A stretch of DNA of 64,000 nt from contig NZ_AGTR01000018.1 in the NCBI RefSeq assembly GCF_000235625.1, positions 1 through 64,000 of the forward strand. Direction: 5' to 3'. Numbering within the stretch: the stretch's first letter is position 1; each line of letters begins with the position of its first letter. The notes beneath the pieces are model-generated. The model ran no database searches. It was not told the origin of the DNA and worked only from the letters and a program-made list of their open reading frames with translations. Shown here piece after piece: positions 18,877 through 27,856 of the stretch. This DNA comes from Marinobacter manganoxydans MnI7-9 (GTDB taxonomy: Bacteria > Pseudomonadota > Gammaproteobacteria > Pseudomonadales > Oleiphilaceae). Both the position numbers and the translations under genes were made by a program.

Positions 18877-18921
18877 GTAACCTTCTGGGCTGATTATTTT
18901 TCAACCAGTTCAGAAGGTTAC
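18877..18921. repeat. Inverted repeat downstream of the DUF1127 gene
   Basis: GTAACCTTCTG and CAGAAGGTTAC form a perfect 11-base stem with a 23-base spacer. It lies about 30 bases beyond the stop of the minus-strand DUF1127 gene and could end its transcript, although no T-run follows. A 14-base sequence TTCAACCAGTTCAG occurs at 18900-18913 within this element and again at 18983-18996 inside the DUF1127 gene. Confidence 0.4.
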
Positions 18922-18949
18922 CGAAAGCAGAGTCGATCAGTCACGAGGA

Positions 18950-19102
18950 TCAGAATTTCCAGAACGGAGTGCTCAGTTTCTGTTCAACCAGTTCAGGGGA
19001 AAATCCCACATCGTTCAGCAACCGACGATCCATAGTCATCACCAGATGGATAAAGTTGCGCTTCATCCGCCAGCCTTTGTAAAGCGAAGCAGCTCTTTTC
19101 AT
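18950..19102 (-). CDS. DUF1127 family small protein
   Basis: A 50-residue, basic protein starts MKRAASLYKGWRMKRNFIHL and ends with LVEQKLSTPFWKF. The segment MDRRLLNDVGFSPE corresponds to the conserved RxLxDIG region of DUF1127 (YjiS-like) proteins. Small DUF1127 proteins have been linked to phosphate and carbon metabolism and RNA turnover in alphaproteobacteria; the role here is unknown. An AAGGAG ribosome site lies eight bases upstream. Confidence 0.7.
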   Translation of the reverse strand: MKRAASLYKGWRMKRNFIHLVMTMDRRLLNDVGFSPELVEQKLSTPFWKF

Positions 19103-19202
19103 TTCATTACTCCTTGGTCAACCCCAGAATATTGGTCTCCGAAAACCGGGACCTTGTTTAATTAGGGTCCTATTCTAAGCTTGACGAGGAGCTTTCTGAA
19201 TA

Positions 19203-19233
19203 CTTGGAAACCCCTATAAACAGGGGCTCCAAG
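19203..19233. terminator. Hairpin downstream of ydcH-like gene
   Basis: CTTGGA-AA-CCCC pairs with GGGG-C-TCCAAG around an 8-base loop. It lies about 40 bases after the stop of the minus-strand YdcH-like gene. The stem is strong but no clear U-tract follows on either strand, so termination is only probable. The rest of 19103-19273 shows no gene. Confidence 0.4.
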
Positions 19234-19273
19234 CATTATTGGGTGTCAGAATTGTGTACTTTTGATGGCAGTC

Positions 19274-19525
19274 TTATGACGCCTTGGCGTTTGAAAGTAA
19301 CACTTGGTAAAGGTCATCTTTCAGCTGTGCGCGTTTCTGCTTCATGCGGTGGAGTTTGTCATCACCGATGGGAGAATCCCTCTTTTCCAGCCCTTCAATT
19401 TCGTGGTCGAGATGCGTGTACTCCTGAAGCTTTTCGTTGAACTTGAGATCATTGTTCTTGAGTTCCTGAATCAGTTCTCGGTACTGCGGGAATTCTACGT
19501 GAAGCTCATGGCTGGAAATGCCCAT
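19274..19525 (-). CDS. YdcH family (DUF465) small coiled-coil protein
   Basis: The 83-residue protein is almost entirely helical. It has the family pattern of an N-terminal EFPQYRELIQELKNND, then LDHEIEGLEKRDSPIGDD and a C-terminal basic helix (LHRMKQKRAQLKDDLYQVL). YdcH/DUF465 proteins are short and widespread in proteobacteria, without a settled function. The start at 19525 has a strong purine-rich site (GAAGAGGAGAGGA) upstream. Confidence 0.8.
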   Translation of the reverse strand: MGISSHELHVEFPQYRELIQELKNNDLKFNEKLQEYTHLDHEIEGLEKRDSPIGDDKLHRMKQKRAQLKDDLYQVLLSNAKAS

Positions 19526-19692
19526 CGTATTCCTCTCCTCTTCTTTGCAGAGTGTTGATCAAAGCTGATCACCTTCAGCATAGACGAGCGTGCCAGTTTC
19601 TGGGCGTCTTTGACAAATCGCTAATTACGCACGACGTTGCATGGGTATAGCATGGTAGTACGTTATCCAGTTACGCCTCGGGACACTTGCGA

Positions 19693-20661
19693 ATGACCTT
19701 TGCACGAATTACCGGCACCGGTTCCTACCTGCCTGAAAACATTGTTACCAACAAAGACCTCGAAAAAATGGTCGACACCACCGACCAGTGGATTCGCGAG
19801 CGCACGGGAATCGAAAGACGTCACATTGCCGTTGAAGGCCAGACCACAGTGGATCTTGCGGAGCAGGCTGCCAGGAATGCCATTGATGCCGCGGGCACCA
19901 ATGCACAGGACATCGATCTGATCGTGTTTGCCACCTCCACCCCGGACAAGATTTTTCCGAGTTCCGCATGCATCCTGCAGGCGCGTCTTGGCATCCATGG
20001 CTGCCCCGCGTTCGACATACAGGCGGTATGCAGCGGATTTGTATACGCCCTCGCAACAGCCGAAAAGTTCATCAAGACCGGAAGCAGCAAGAAAGCCCTG
20101 GTTATCGGCGCTGAGGTCTTTTCCCGCATCATTAACTGGGAAGACCGCGGTACCTGTGTTCTCTTCGGAGACGGGGCCGGTGCCGTGATTCTGGAAGCCG
20201 ACGAGGAAACCGGAATTCTTTCCACCCATATCCACGCCGACGGTCAATACGAAGATCTGCTCCACGTGCCTTGCGGCATCTCAGATAATTACGATCAGGT
20301 AAAGGCGGGGCGGGCCTTCGTCGAGATGAAAGGTAACGAAGTGTTCAAGGTGGCGGTCAACACCTTGGGCAAGATCGTTGATGAAACCCTGGCAGCCAAC
20401 CAGATGCAGAAATCCGAGATCGACTGGCTGGTTCCGCACCAGGCCAACCTGAGAATCATCTCGGCCACGGCAAAGAAACTGAACATGTCCATGGATCAGG
20501 TTGTCGTGACGGTGAATGAGCACGGCAACACGTCCGCTGCATCTATCCCCCTCGCCCTTGATGTGGCTGTGCGAGATGGGCGGATTAAGCGCAACGAGGT
20601 GCTTCTCCTTGAGGCTTTTGGCGGCGGATTTACCTGGGGCTCTGCACTGCTCCGTTACTGA
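19693..20661 (+). CDS. fabH: Beta-ketoacyl-ACP synthase III
   Basis: The 322-residue thiolase-fold enzyme condenses an acyl-CoA with malonyl-ACP to start fatty-acid synthesis. The catalytic Cys is in DIQAVCSGF, the His in [12 protein letters not shown] and the Asn in [11 protein letters not shown]; the C-terminal [13 protein letters not shown] is typical. I prefer the ATG at 19693, giving [15 protein letters not shown]; an in-frame TTG two codons upstream is less likely, and the ribosome site is weak in either case. The gene stands alone, outside a fab operon, and ends at a clear terminator. It could be an additional paralogue with a different primer preference. Confidence 0.88.
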   Translation: MTFARITGTGSYLPENIVTNKDLEKMVDTTDQWIRERTGIERRHIAVEGQTTVDLAEQAARNAIDAAGTNAQDIDLIVFATSTPDKIFPSSACILQARLGIHGCPAFDIQAVCSGFVYALATAEKFIKTGSSKKALVIGAEVFSRIINWEDRGTCVLFGDGAGAVILEADEETGILSTHIHADGQYEDLLHVPCGISDNYDQVKAGRAFVEMKGNEVFKVAVNTLGKIVDETLAANQMQKSEIDWLVPHQANLRIISATAKKLNMSMDQVVVTVNEHGNTSAASIPLALDVAVRDGRIKRNEVLLLEAFGGGFTWGSALLRY

Positions 20662-20701
20662 TCGGCCAGCTTTCTGATCGCCACTCGTTTTGAACCAGAG
20701 G

Positions 20702-20732
20702 CGGGCTTCAGCTTTTGTTGAAGCCCGTTTTT
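20702..20732 (+). terminator. Rho-independent terminator after fabH
   Basis: CGGGCTTCA pairs with TGAAGCCCG around an 8-base loop, and five T residues follow directly. It sits about 40 bases beyond the fabH stop. Confidence 0.8.
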
Positions 20733-20762
20733 CATTGTGTTTACCGCACCCTGTCAGATAGA

Positions 20763-20778
20763 CTGTATTTTTATACAG
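20763..20778. promoter_or_regulatory. LexA (SOS) box upstream of yebG
   Basis: CTGTATTTTTATACAG matches the gammaproteobacterial LexA consensus CTGT-N8-ACAG exactly, with an AT-rich centre. It lies 31 bases before the yebG start, where it would overlap the promoter. Confidence 0.85.
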
Positions 20779-20808
20779 TACCAATAACGCTCACTGCGAG
20801 GAATAACC

Positions 20809-21081
20809 ATGGCAGTACAAGCAGTCTACTTTTCTGATAGGGACGGCCTGGATATGGCACTGAAAAATCCTGAGACGATGCTGTTCACTTCAAAAGCCGA
20901 AGCCGACGCCCGGGACAAAGTGCTCGAACTGGCGGAGGAAATTCAGGTATTCCTTGGCCGCAAGGTTGAAGGCCTGGGCGACGATCTGGCCGAACGCTGT
21001 GCCATGGCCATAGCGGAGGACAAAGACCTGTTCCAGAAAGCTCTCAAAAAGCCAGAGCTGCTGAACGCAGAACAGGAATAG
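20809..21081 (+). CDS. yebG: YebG-family SOS-regulated protein
   Basis: The 90-residue protein resembles E. coli YebG: the MAVQAVYFSDRDG start, FTSKAEADARDKVLELAEEI in the middle, and a helical acidic end (AMAIAEDKDLFQKALKKPEL). E. coli yebG is a classical DNA-damage-inducible gene of unknown biochemical role. The perfect LexA box upstream supports both the identity and SOS control. A ribosome site (GCGAGGA) precedes the ATG. Confidence 0.85.
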   Translation: MAVQAVYFSDRDGLDMALKNPETMLFTSKAEADARDKVLELAEEIQVFLGRKVEGLGDDLAERCAMAIAEDKDLFQKALKKPELLNAEQE

Positions 21082-21089
21082 CAGGACAG

Positions 21090-21111
21090 GGGCGGCGCCG
21101 CCGCCCTTCTC
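21090..21111. terminator. GC-rich hairpin between convergent yebG and dabA
   Basis: GGGCGGC pairs with GCCGCCC around a 3-base loop, followed on the plus strand by TTCTCT. It lies directly between the two convergent stop codons and probably ends the yebG transcript. The T-run is weak. Confidence 0.5.
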
Positions 21112-23568
21112 TCATGCCACGGCTACCCAGTTGCCATTGTCGTAACGCGCTACGCCCCGGCCAGACATCCGGTGCAGACTGACCCACTGGTTTTCCACCA
21201 GAGCCGCCACATCTGGCTGGCGACGCAACACAGATTCGATCCGATCTTCCGGCGCATCAATCAGAACAGTAAGACGAACCGGTTCATGGCGCCAATGAGT
21301 ACCATCGTGAACCGACTGCAGCGGCAGGCCAATTCTCAACCGTGCGTTATTACCTTCGACAACGCCGACATTCCCGCCAACCACGGAGTGCAGGAGCTTG
21401 TTACCCGAGCCATACACTTCGGGAACCGTTACCGAAGCAAAGTACTGAAGGTTGATCCAGTTGGCGACGATCATTGGTGCCGCCAGCAAAGCCTCCAGAA
21501 GACCGCCATCTTCGTCCAGAGTCGGATCGTAATCGTGCAGGAATACGCGGCCGGACAGGTTGCAGCCCCGGGTCCTGCTGCGCTTCGCGAAGATGATTGC
21601 CGCGTTATTGGCCAGCCCCCACTCCGGACGAACCTCTGACCAGTCCCGGGTCCGGGTTTCCATGGCCTGCTTGAGGTTATCGTCGTCCAACCCGTTCAAT
21701 TTCAGCGGCGTTGCCCGCTCTTTTCGAGCCCGGATGCCGGCTGTTTCGAATCCGGCTTCCAGATCTGCCAGGTGCTGCATGTGCGAATCCGGGATAAGAT
21801 GGCGATCAGCAATCGTTACCTTGTCCGTCGCGGTGCAGTGCTCGGCAGCGACCGCCCAGGTGAAGTCCGGAATTCTGATACCTTCGTCGGCAAGCCCCGC
21901 CCTGACCTGTGGATCATTGACCAGGCTTGCTGCAAGCCGGGCGTTCACGCCGCCGCTCTGGCCGCCACATGCACCACAGTCGAGACCAGCCTGGTTCGGG
22001 TTGTTATCGGTATGACAGCCATGGCCAACAAGTACCAGCAAAGGCGCGAAACCACTGGTCAGAGACATCCCGCGGAGCATATTGGCCGCCAGCGCAACCC
22101 TCTCGGCATCAGAGAGCGGGTCGCCTCCGTGGCTATGGACCAGACGCCCCTCTACACTTTGGTCAGGGCGGGTTTTGTGGCCCTTTTTCAGAGTGTCTTT
22201 CACCAGTTTCCAGGCCCAGGCCAAACCGGTGGTCTCAACCAGCGTGAACGTCGACAAGCTGGTGTATTTCGCCTTTCTGACTGATTCACGGGCGATCTCT
22301 CTCTGATCGAGAGAGCGATTCACTGCCAGATCCTCTCGCAGGCTGCCCTTGGTATCAATCAACCGGAAAGACGCGGGCAACAGGCCCGGCAGTCGGCGGG
22401 CCGGGGCAAGCGGTCCGTGTTGCTGATGATCGATTGGCATTCCGAAAAAACCGGCGAATCCGAGCGTCTGCACGTCGGGGCACACTGCTTCAAGGTGGCG
22501 TCGCATCACTTCGGAGCGAACATCGATACAGAAAACCGCCTGGACTGCAGGAATGCCACGCCCGGAGTCTGGCAACGCCTGCTTGAGCGGCGCAGATTCA
22601 AGTGCCTGCCACAAGGTGCGCTGGTAACCAATCTCGAAGGCACGCTGCCACACCCACAGCCTGCTGCGGTCATCGTAGGCGCCCCTGCGACTCGCGCGGG
22701 CTCTCTGCCTCTGCCACTCTGCTTTCTGTGCCGTCGAGGCGAAGGCTACCCCTGCGGACTCCCAGACCAGCATGATCGCTAGAATGTCCTCACACCGATC
22801 GGATGAACGCCCCTCAAGGCCTGCCCGCCAGTCTTCTCCGCGACACCAGGAGGCCCAGCCGTTCACTCTCAACAACAGGCTATGGCACAGCGCTTCCAAC
22901 TCATCTCCACGAGCGCCGATCCGATTCAGCGCCTCCTGTACTGCCTGATCCCTGCCGTCCGGAACCGTCTTGAAGAACGCACGGCCCCCTTTCAACCCGG
23001 TCGTAAAATCAAGCGCCAGATCCTGCCTGACTGATTCAAGCCAAAAACCGAACAACCCCCCATTGGCCTGGTTGCCCGAAACGGACCATCGGCTCTGGCG
23101 CTGATCGAAAAAGGCGCCGCAAACGCGAGAAACCTGGTCGCAAACGATGTCAGTCAGAACACCGGCCTCCTCGTGGGCATTCGCAACCGCAACGGTATCC
23201 AGAATGGAACCGCGCATTGGCGCAGTTATCGCCCCCTTTCGACCCAGCCAATCAAGGTACCAGGCGGTATTCCGCTCATCGCCGCGCTCCGCAATACTTG
23301 CCCTCAGATCGTCTTCCCGAATCCGGCCACCTTCCCAGGCTTCTCGATAAAACTCGGTTGGCATAAGCATACTGAAACCCGCGCGCTCGTTGAGCACCTG
23401 ATCAACCCGCGGGGCCGGAAAATGTCTCAGCCCCCAGAACGGATTCACCGCTATCCACTGATCGAGAGGCCAAACAGGGGCGATCAGGTCGCAGGCCTGT
23501 TTAACCGGTTTACGCCAGTCATCGCTCAGCCACTGCAGTTCCGGTAACGGGGCGCTTACATCGCTCAT
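21112..23568 (-). CDS. dabA: Inorganic-carbon transporter subunit DabA (DUF2309)
   Basis: The 818-residue protein belongs to the DUF2309/UPF0753 family. It is the cytoplasmic, carbonic-anhydrase-like zinc subunit of the DAB energy-coupled CO2/bicarbonate pump. The two expected zinc-ligand regions are present: VFCIDVRSEVMRRHLE (Cys and Asp) and LVGHGCHTDNNP / GLDCGACGGQSGG (His and Cys). Other family segments are FWGLRHFPAPRVD near the N-terminus and NLQYFASVTVPEVYGSGNK near the C-terminus. Its start overlaps the dabB stop by four bases (ATGA), showing tight coupling. In a heterotroph it would supply bicarbonate for carboxylation reactions. Confidence 0.9.
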   Translation of the reverse strand: MSDVSAPLPELQWLSDDWRKPVKQACDLIAPVWPLDQWIAVNPFWGLRHFPAPRVDQVLNERAGFSMLMPTEFYREAWEGGRIREDDLRASIAERGDERNTAWYLDWLGRKGAITAPMRGSILDTVAVANAHEEAGVLTDIVCDQVSRVCGAFFDQRQSRWSVSGNQANGGLFGFWLESVRQDLALDFTTGLKGGRAFFKTVPDGRDQAVQEALNRIGARGDELEALCHSLLLRVNGWASWCRGEDWRAGLEGRSSDRCEDILAIMLVWESAGVAFASTAQKAEWQRQRARASRRGAYDDRSRLWVWQRAFEIGYQRTLWQALESAPLKQALPDSGRGIPAVQAVFCIDVRSEVMRRHLEAVCPDVQTLGFAGFFGMPIDHQQHGPLAPARRLPGLLPASFRLIDTKGSLREDLAVNRSLDQREIARESVRKAKYTSLSTFTLVETTGLAWAWKLVKDTLKKGHKTRPDQSVEGRLVHSHGGDPLSDAERVALAANMLRGMSLTSGFAPLLVLVGHGCHTDNNPNQAGLDCGACGGQSGGVNARLAASLVNDPQVRAGLADEGIRIPDFTWAVAAEHCTATDKVTIADRHLIPDSHMQHLADLEAGFETAGIRARKERATPLKLNGLDDDNLKQAMETRTRDWSEVRPEWGLANNAAIIFAKRSRTRGCNLSGRVFLHDYDPTLDEDGGLLEALLAAPMIVANWINLQYFASVTVPEVYGSGNKLLHSVVGGNVGVVEGNNARLRIGLPLQSVHDGTHWRHEPVRLTVLIDAPEDRIESVLRRQPDVAALVENQWVSLHRMSGRGVARYDNGNWVAVA

Positions 23569-25184
23569 GATCTCTCCTCCAGTCTGAACGGATGATGCGG
23601 AACCCTGCGGAACATGGCCGGCACCTTCAAAGCCTCCGCCGCCAGGAAGCGGGTCAACCGATCAAAGGGCAATTCCAGGTAAAGCCCCTGAAGAAAATGA
23701 ACGCCCAGAGCGCGGGTGGCCGGGAAGCGAGCACCGAATACAATCATCAAAGAGCACACGGCGAGCAGCGTTACCAGAGTGGCGCCCGTTCCCAGAGCAA
23801 TGCCGGGGATAGCAAACCCTTCCTGCTCGGGAACGGCCGGGCCGATGAGAAAGTGCAACAATGAGTACAGCGGAACCAGGAGCACTGCCAGTCCCGCAAG
23901 CTTCAGCTTCACCGCTTTGGTTGCTCCGGCCGGGATGCCCATGGCGGCCGCCGATACCGCCAGCACCAGCAATGCTCCGAAAACCGGATTGTTTTCCACG
24001 ATCCACGGGAACTGAACCAGGATCGCCGCCGCCAACAGGCCGGTAAGCCCGGCCCAGGAGAGCCGGTTAGCAGAGGGAGATTCGGGAAAACGCGTTGCTG
24101 CCGATACCGCCACCGTGCGACCAGAAGCCAGGAACGAATGCGCCTTGTACAGCGAATGGGCCAGTAGATGCAGCAGTGCCAGTGTGTAGGCCCCCATGCC
24201 GATTTCGAACAGCATAAAGCCCATCTGCGCACAGGTTGACCAGGCAAGAGCATGTTTGACCGAGTACTGGGTCATCATGGTGAGAACCGCAACGACCGCC
24301 GTCATGCCGCCGATCACGAGCAGAATCATGTGGCCGGCCGTAAAGCCATCGAACACCGGGAATAAACGGAGCCAGAGGAAACCGCCAAGATTGATAACCC
24401 CGGCATGGAGCAGCGCAGACACGGGCGTGGGAGCCTCCATAACGCGGATGAGCCAGCCATGAAAGGGAATCTGGGCGCACTTGAGAACCGCCGCCAGAGC
24501 CAGAACCACCGAGGCAACTGTCAGCGCTGTTGAGCCACCGGCTCGGGCGCCCTCATTCTGGATGATGTCTGGCAGGTAAAAGGTGCCGTAATGCAGGTAG
24601 AGCGCCACCACACCAAAGACCACCAGCGCATCCCCCACCCGGCTGACGATGAACTTCTGAACCGCCGCCATTCGCGCCTGGGGCCGGTCCTGATAGAGGG
24701 TGAGCAAATGATGCAGGGCCAGACTGACACCAATCCAGGCGCCTGCCAGAATCAGCAGATGGTTGGTAAACACCAATACCAGAACAGAGGCAACCGTCAC
24801 CAGAAACCATGGAAGAAAACGGTCACGGCCAGGGTCCTGGCTGAGGTAGTTGTCTGCAAACCGAAGAATAACCCAGCCAATAAACGCCACCATCGTGGCC
24901 ATCCAGACCGCTATCCCGTCTGGATACAGGCCGAAGCGCCCACCCAGGGTGGCTAAACGATTGCTGTCGCCTCCTGTATAGGGCTGAATCAGGAGGAGGA
25001 TTCCCATCACGACCGAAACAGCCATGGAAGCCAACAATGCCCACCCGGCAAGTCGCCAACAGTGGTTCACTTTCAGTGGATTCTTCAGCCAGCCAGTCAA
25101 ACCGGCAAGCAGGAAGAGACCGACCGGCAGCAGCAGCCAGAGTGCGAGGATCGAGAGCAATGAAAATTCGGCGATTGGATTCAT
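23565..25184 (-). CDS. dabB: DabB, NuoL/MrpA-like proton-conducting membrane subunit
   Basis: This 539-residue polytopic membrane protein resembles the antiporter-like subunits of complex I and Mrp (proton_antipo_M). Examples are HGWLIRVMEAPTPVSALLHA, GVINLGGFLWLRLFP and TMMTQYSVKHALAWSTCAQMG. Paired with DabA it provides the ion-gradient coupling of the DAB pump. I chose the ATG at 25184 because a perfect AGGAGG lies nine bases upstream; a longer frame to 25229 adds an atypical basic N-terminus. The operon reads away from a divergent LysR regulator. Confidence 0.9.
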   Translation of the reverse strand: MNPIAEFSLLSILALWLLLPVGLFLLAGLTGWLKNPLKVNHCWRLAGWALLASMAVSVVMGILLLIQPYTGGDSNRLATLGGRFGLYPDGIAVWMATMVAFIGWVILRFADNYLSQDPGRDRFLPWFLVTVASVLVLVFTNHLLILAGAWIGVSLALHHLLTLYQDRPQARMAAVQKFIVSRVGDALVVFGVVALYLHYGTFYLPDIIQNEGARAGGSTALTVASVVLALAAVLKCAQIPFHGWLIRVMEAPTPVSALLHAGVINLGGFLWLRLFPVFDGFTAGHMILLVIGGMTAVVAVLTMMTQYSVKHALAWSTCAQMGFMLFEIGMGAYTLALLHLLAHSLYKAHSFLASGRTVAVSAATRFPESPSANRLSWAGLTGLLAAAILVQFPWIVENNPVFGALLVLAVSAAAMGIPAGATKAVKLKLAGLAVLLVPLYSLLHFLIGPAVPEQEGFAIPGIALGTGATLVTLLAVCSLMIVFGARFPATRALGVHFLQGLYLELPFDRLTRFLAAEALKVPAMFRRVPHHPFRLEERS

Positions 25185-25260
25185 ACTTGCAAACCTCCTG
25201 ATTGCAAGTACTTTGCCGATCCTCGTCACATATAAAAAATGGTTTATACTTATCAGATCA

Positions 25261-25279
25261 TTCGTTTTTAGAGAACGAA
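25261..25279. promoter_or_regulatory. Inverted repeat in the dabB/lysR divergent region
   Basis: TTCGTT and AACGAA are separated by seven bases, forming a symmetric site that ends five bases before the LysR start codon. LysR-type regulators often bind such sites near their own start. Assignment as an autoregulatory operator is inference. Confidence 0.4.
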
Positions 25280-25284
25280 ATCAC

Positions 25285-26196
25285 ATGAAGCTGAATTACC
25301 ATCACCTTTACTACTTCTGGAAGGTCGCGCGAACCGGTCACCTGACGCGGGCAGCTGACTCGCTGCATATTTCCCAGTCGGCGCTGTCGGGTCAGATACG
25401 CAAGCTGGAAGACAGCCTGGGACACGACCTCTTCATTCGCGAGGGGCGGCGCCTCAAGCTGTCTGAAGCCGGGAGAATGGCATTCTCCTACGCCGAGGAG
25501 ATCTTCCGCCAGGGTGAGGAACTGACGGCATTGTTCGCCTCCGGCGCTCAACCAAACCGCGAGATACTCCGGATCGGGGCGGTGGCCACCCTCTCCCGTA
25601 ACTTCCAGGAAGGCTTTCTTCAGCCGCTGCTGAACCGCGAAGACCTTGAGTTGAGCCTGCAAAGTAGCCACATGGATGAGCTGCTAAGACGGCTCTCGGC
25701 GCATCGACTGGACTTGATCCTCGCAAACCAGGCGGTACAGGGAGATGAACAGAATCCCTGGCGGTCACGGCTGATTGCCAAGCAGCCGGTCAGCATCATC
25801 GGGCCGCGGGGAATAGACGTTCAGGGCGATTTTGTCGACGTACTGCGTGGCCGAAGCCTGATTGTGCCGGGCCCGGACAACAACATACGCCAGGCCTTCG
25901 ACCAGTTGTGCGAGTATCACAGGCTGCGTCCCAACATCGCCGCCGAGGTGGATGATATGGCGATGATGCGACTTCTCACCCGGGATACCGGTCATTTCGC
26001 CATCATGCCTCCGGTGGTCGTGCGCGACGAAATGAAGAGCGGAACCCTTGCAGACTACGGCGCCCTGCCAGGCGTCTTCGAGGAGTTCTACGCCATCAGT
26101 ATCCGGCGCCAGTTCGAGACGCCGGCACTCAGGGAACTGCTATCCCAGACTCAGGACAATTACCTGACCCGGACGCTGATTGGTCATTCTGACTAG
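25285..26196 (+). CDS. LysR-family regulator of the dab operon (NhaR-like)
   Basis: The 303-residue protein has an N-terminal LysR winged helix (MKLNYHHLYYFWKVARTGHL, then LHISQSALSGQIRKLEDSLG) and a C-terminal substrate-binding co-inducer domain. The start YHHLYYFW resembles NhaR/CbbR-like regulators. The ATG at 25285 is used because the longer open frame reads back through the dab promoter region. It is divergent from dabB with about 100 bases between, the classical arrangement for a LysR activator and its target. Control by CO2 or bicarbonate status is inference. Confidence 0.88.
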   Translation: MKLNYHHLYYFWKVARTGHLTRAADSLHISQSALSGQIRKLEDSLGHDLFIREGRRLKLSEAGRMAFSYAEEIFRQGEELTALFASGAQPNREILRIGAVATLSRNFQEGFLQPLLNREDLELSLQSSHMDELLRRLSAHRLDLILANQAVQGDEQNPWRSRLIAKQPVSIIGPRGIDVQGDFVDVLRGRSLIVPGPDNNIRQAFDQLCEYHRLRPNIAAEVDDMAMMRLLTRDTGHFAIMPPVVVRDEMKSGTLADYGALPGVFEEFYAISIRRQFETPALRELLSQTQDNYLTRTLIGHSD

Positions 26197-26280
26197 CCCG
26201 AGTGGCGAAAAATGTCATCCATAAGGCTGACTTACATCCGTATACTGAAGCGGAAAGACCACAATAATAACGCCGGACAT

Positions 26281-27777
26281 ATGATCATGAGCCAAGCCAG
26301 CCTGCGAGAACACCCGTCCATTCTGATTATCGGTAGCGGTTTTGGTGGTCTGGGCATGGCCATCAAACTGAAACTGGCCGGATTCAATAACCTGACCCTG
26401 CTGGAAAAAGCCGACCGGGTTGGAGGTACCTGGCGTGATAATACCTACCCCGGTGCCGCCTGCGATGTGCAATCCCACTTTTATTCATACTCCTTCGAAC
26501 CCAAGCACAACTGGTCGCGGAAATTCGGATTGCAGCCCGAAATACTCGGGTATATGGAGCACTGCGTTCAGAAATATCGCCTGGGCAGTCACATCCGGTT
26601 TAACTCCGAGGTGCAGGAAGCCGCGTTTGACGACGAAACAAATCAATGGTCGGTGACTCTCGCAAACGGTGAGCAGCTGACCGCCAACGTACTCATCACC
26701 GCCACCGGACAGCTCAATCAACCTGCCTGGCCAAACCTGAAGGGCCTGGACCTTTTCCAGGGCAAGATGTTCCATTCAGCCCGCTGGGATCATGATTACG
26801 ACCTCTCCGATAAACGAGTGGCGGTCATTGGAACTGGCGCGAGTGCCATTCAGTTTGTTCCGGAGATTGCATCGAAGGTAAAGCAGTTGGACCTGTTTCA
26901 GCGCTCGGCGGCCTGGGTCCTGCCCAAGCCGGATCGGCCTTTCAAGCGCTGGGAGCAGACGCTGTTCCAGAAAGTGCCGGCCTGGGATCGCCTTTATCGA
27001 TACCTCATTTATTGGAAAAACGAGAGTCGCGCCCTCGCTTTCACCAAATTCAGTGGCCTTCTCGAGTATTACGCGAACATGGCAAAGCGGGAGGCCAGAA
27101 AACAGGTCACAGATCCCGCCAAGCTGAAAAAGATCATTCCAGACTACAAGATCGGCTGCAAACGGATTCTGATTTCCAACGACTGGTATCCGGCCATCAA
27201 CCGGCCGAACGTGAATCTTATTACCGACCCTATTGACCACATTGACGAGTCCGGCGTCATTACGCACGAAGGACACCACCATGAAGTGGACGCAATTATC
27301 TGCGGCACTGGTTTTCGGGCCTCGGAGTTCCTGTCACCCATCCGGATAACAGGCCGGGGCGGAAAGACCCTGAACGAGGCCTGGCAGAACGGCGCTGTGG
27401 CGTTCAAAGGCATCACCGTCAGTGGCTTTCCCAACATGTTCATGCTCTATGGGCCCAACACCAACCTGGCCCACAACTCGATTCTGTACATGCTTGAGTC
27501 CCAGTTTCGCTACGTTCTGGAATGTCTGGAGGCGCTCGAAAAGTACCCTCACTCCGCCATGGACGTCCGGCAAGACCGGCAGGACCGTTTCACCCATGTG
27601 GTTCAACAGGGCCTGGAAGACACGGTCTGGAGCTCCGGCTGCACCTCCTGGTACCTCGATGAGCATGGGCGCAATACCATCAACTGGCCGGGATTCACCT
27701 TCACCTACCGGTTCGCGACCCGCCGGGTAGACACCGCTGATTACCAATTTCTTTACCCCGGCCAGACCGCGGGGTAA
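26281..27777 (+). CDS. FAD-dependent Baeyer-Villiger-type monooxygenase
   Basis: The 498-residue flavoprotein has an FAD-binding GSGFGGLG motif near the start, then GGTWRDNTYPGAACDVQSH. The BVMO fingerprint FQGKMFHSARW (FxGxxxHxxxW) and an NADPH-binding GTGASAIQ follow. The substrate is probably a ketone or aldehyde oxidised to an ester; related marine enzymes also act on alkyl compounds. The exact start is uncertain: ATG codons lie at 26281 and 26287, and an upstream one at 26212 gives an unusual basic extension. No clear ribosome site marks any of them. It follows the LysR gene but is probably a separate unit. Confidence 0.85.
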   Translation: MIMSQASLREHPSILIIGSGFGGLGMAIKLKLAGFNNLTLLEKADRVGGTWRDNTYPGAACDVQSHFYSYSFEPKHNWSRKFGLQPEILGYMEHCVQKYRLGSHIRFNSEVQEAAFDDETNQWSVTLANGEQLTANVLITATGQLNQPAWPNLKGLDLFQGKMFHSARWDHDYDLSDKRVAVIGTGASAIQFVPEIASKVKQLDLFQRSAAWVLPKPDRPFKRWEQTLFQKVPAWDRLYRYLIYWKNESRALAFTKFSGLLEYYANMAKREARKQVTDPAKLKKIIPDYKIGCKRILISNDWYPAINRPNVNLITDPIDHIDESGVITHEGHHHEVDAIICGTGFRASEFLSPIRITGRGGKTLNEAWQNGAVAFKGITVSGFPNMFMLYGPNTNLAHNSILYMLESQFRYVLECLEALEKYPHSAMDVRQDRQDRFTHVVQQGLEDTVWSSGCTSWYLDEHGRNTINWPGFTFTYRFATRRVDTADYQFLYPGQTAG

Positions 27778-27856
27778 TCGGGTGAAAGCCTTTGCCCTTG
27801 AACCTCGGCCATATTCATAGGATGATTGGGTTATAGGTTAGAAGGATGACATACAC

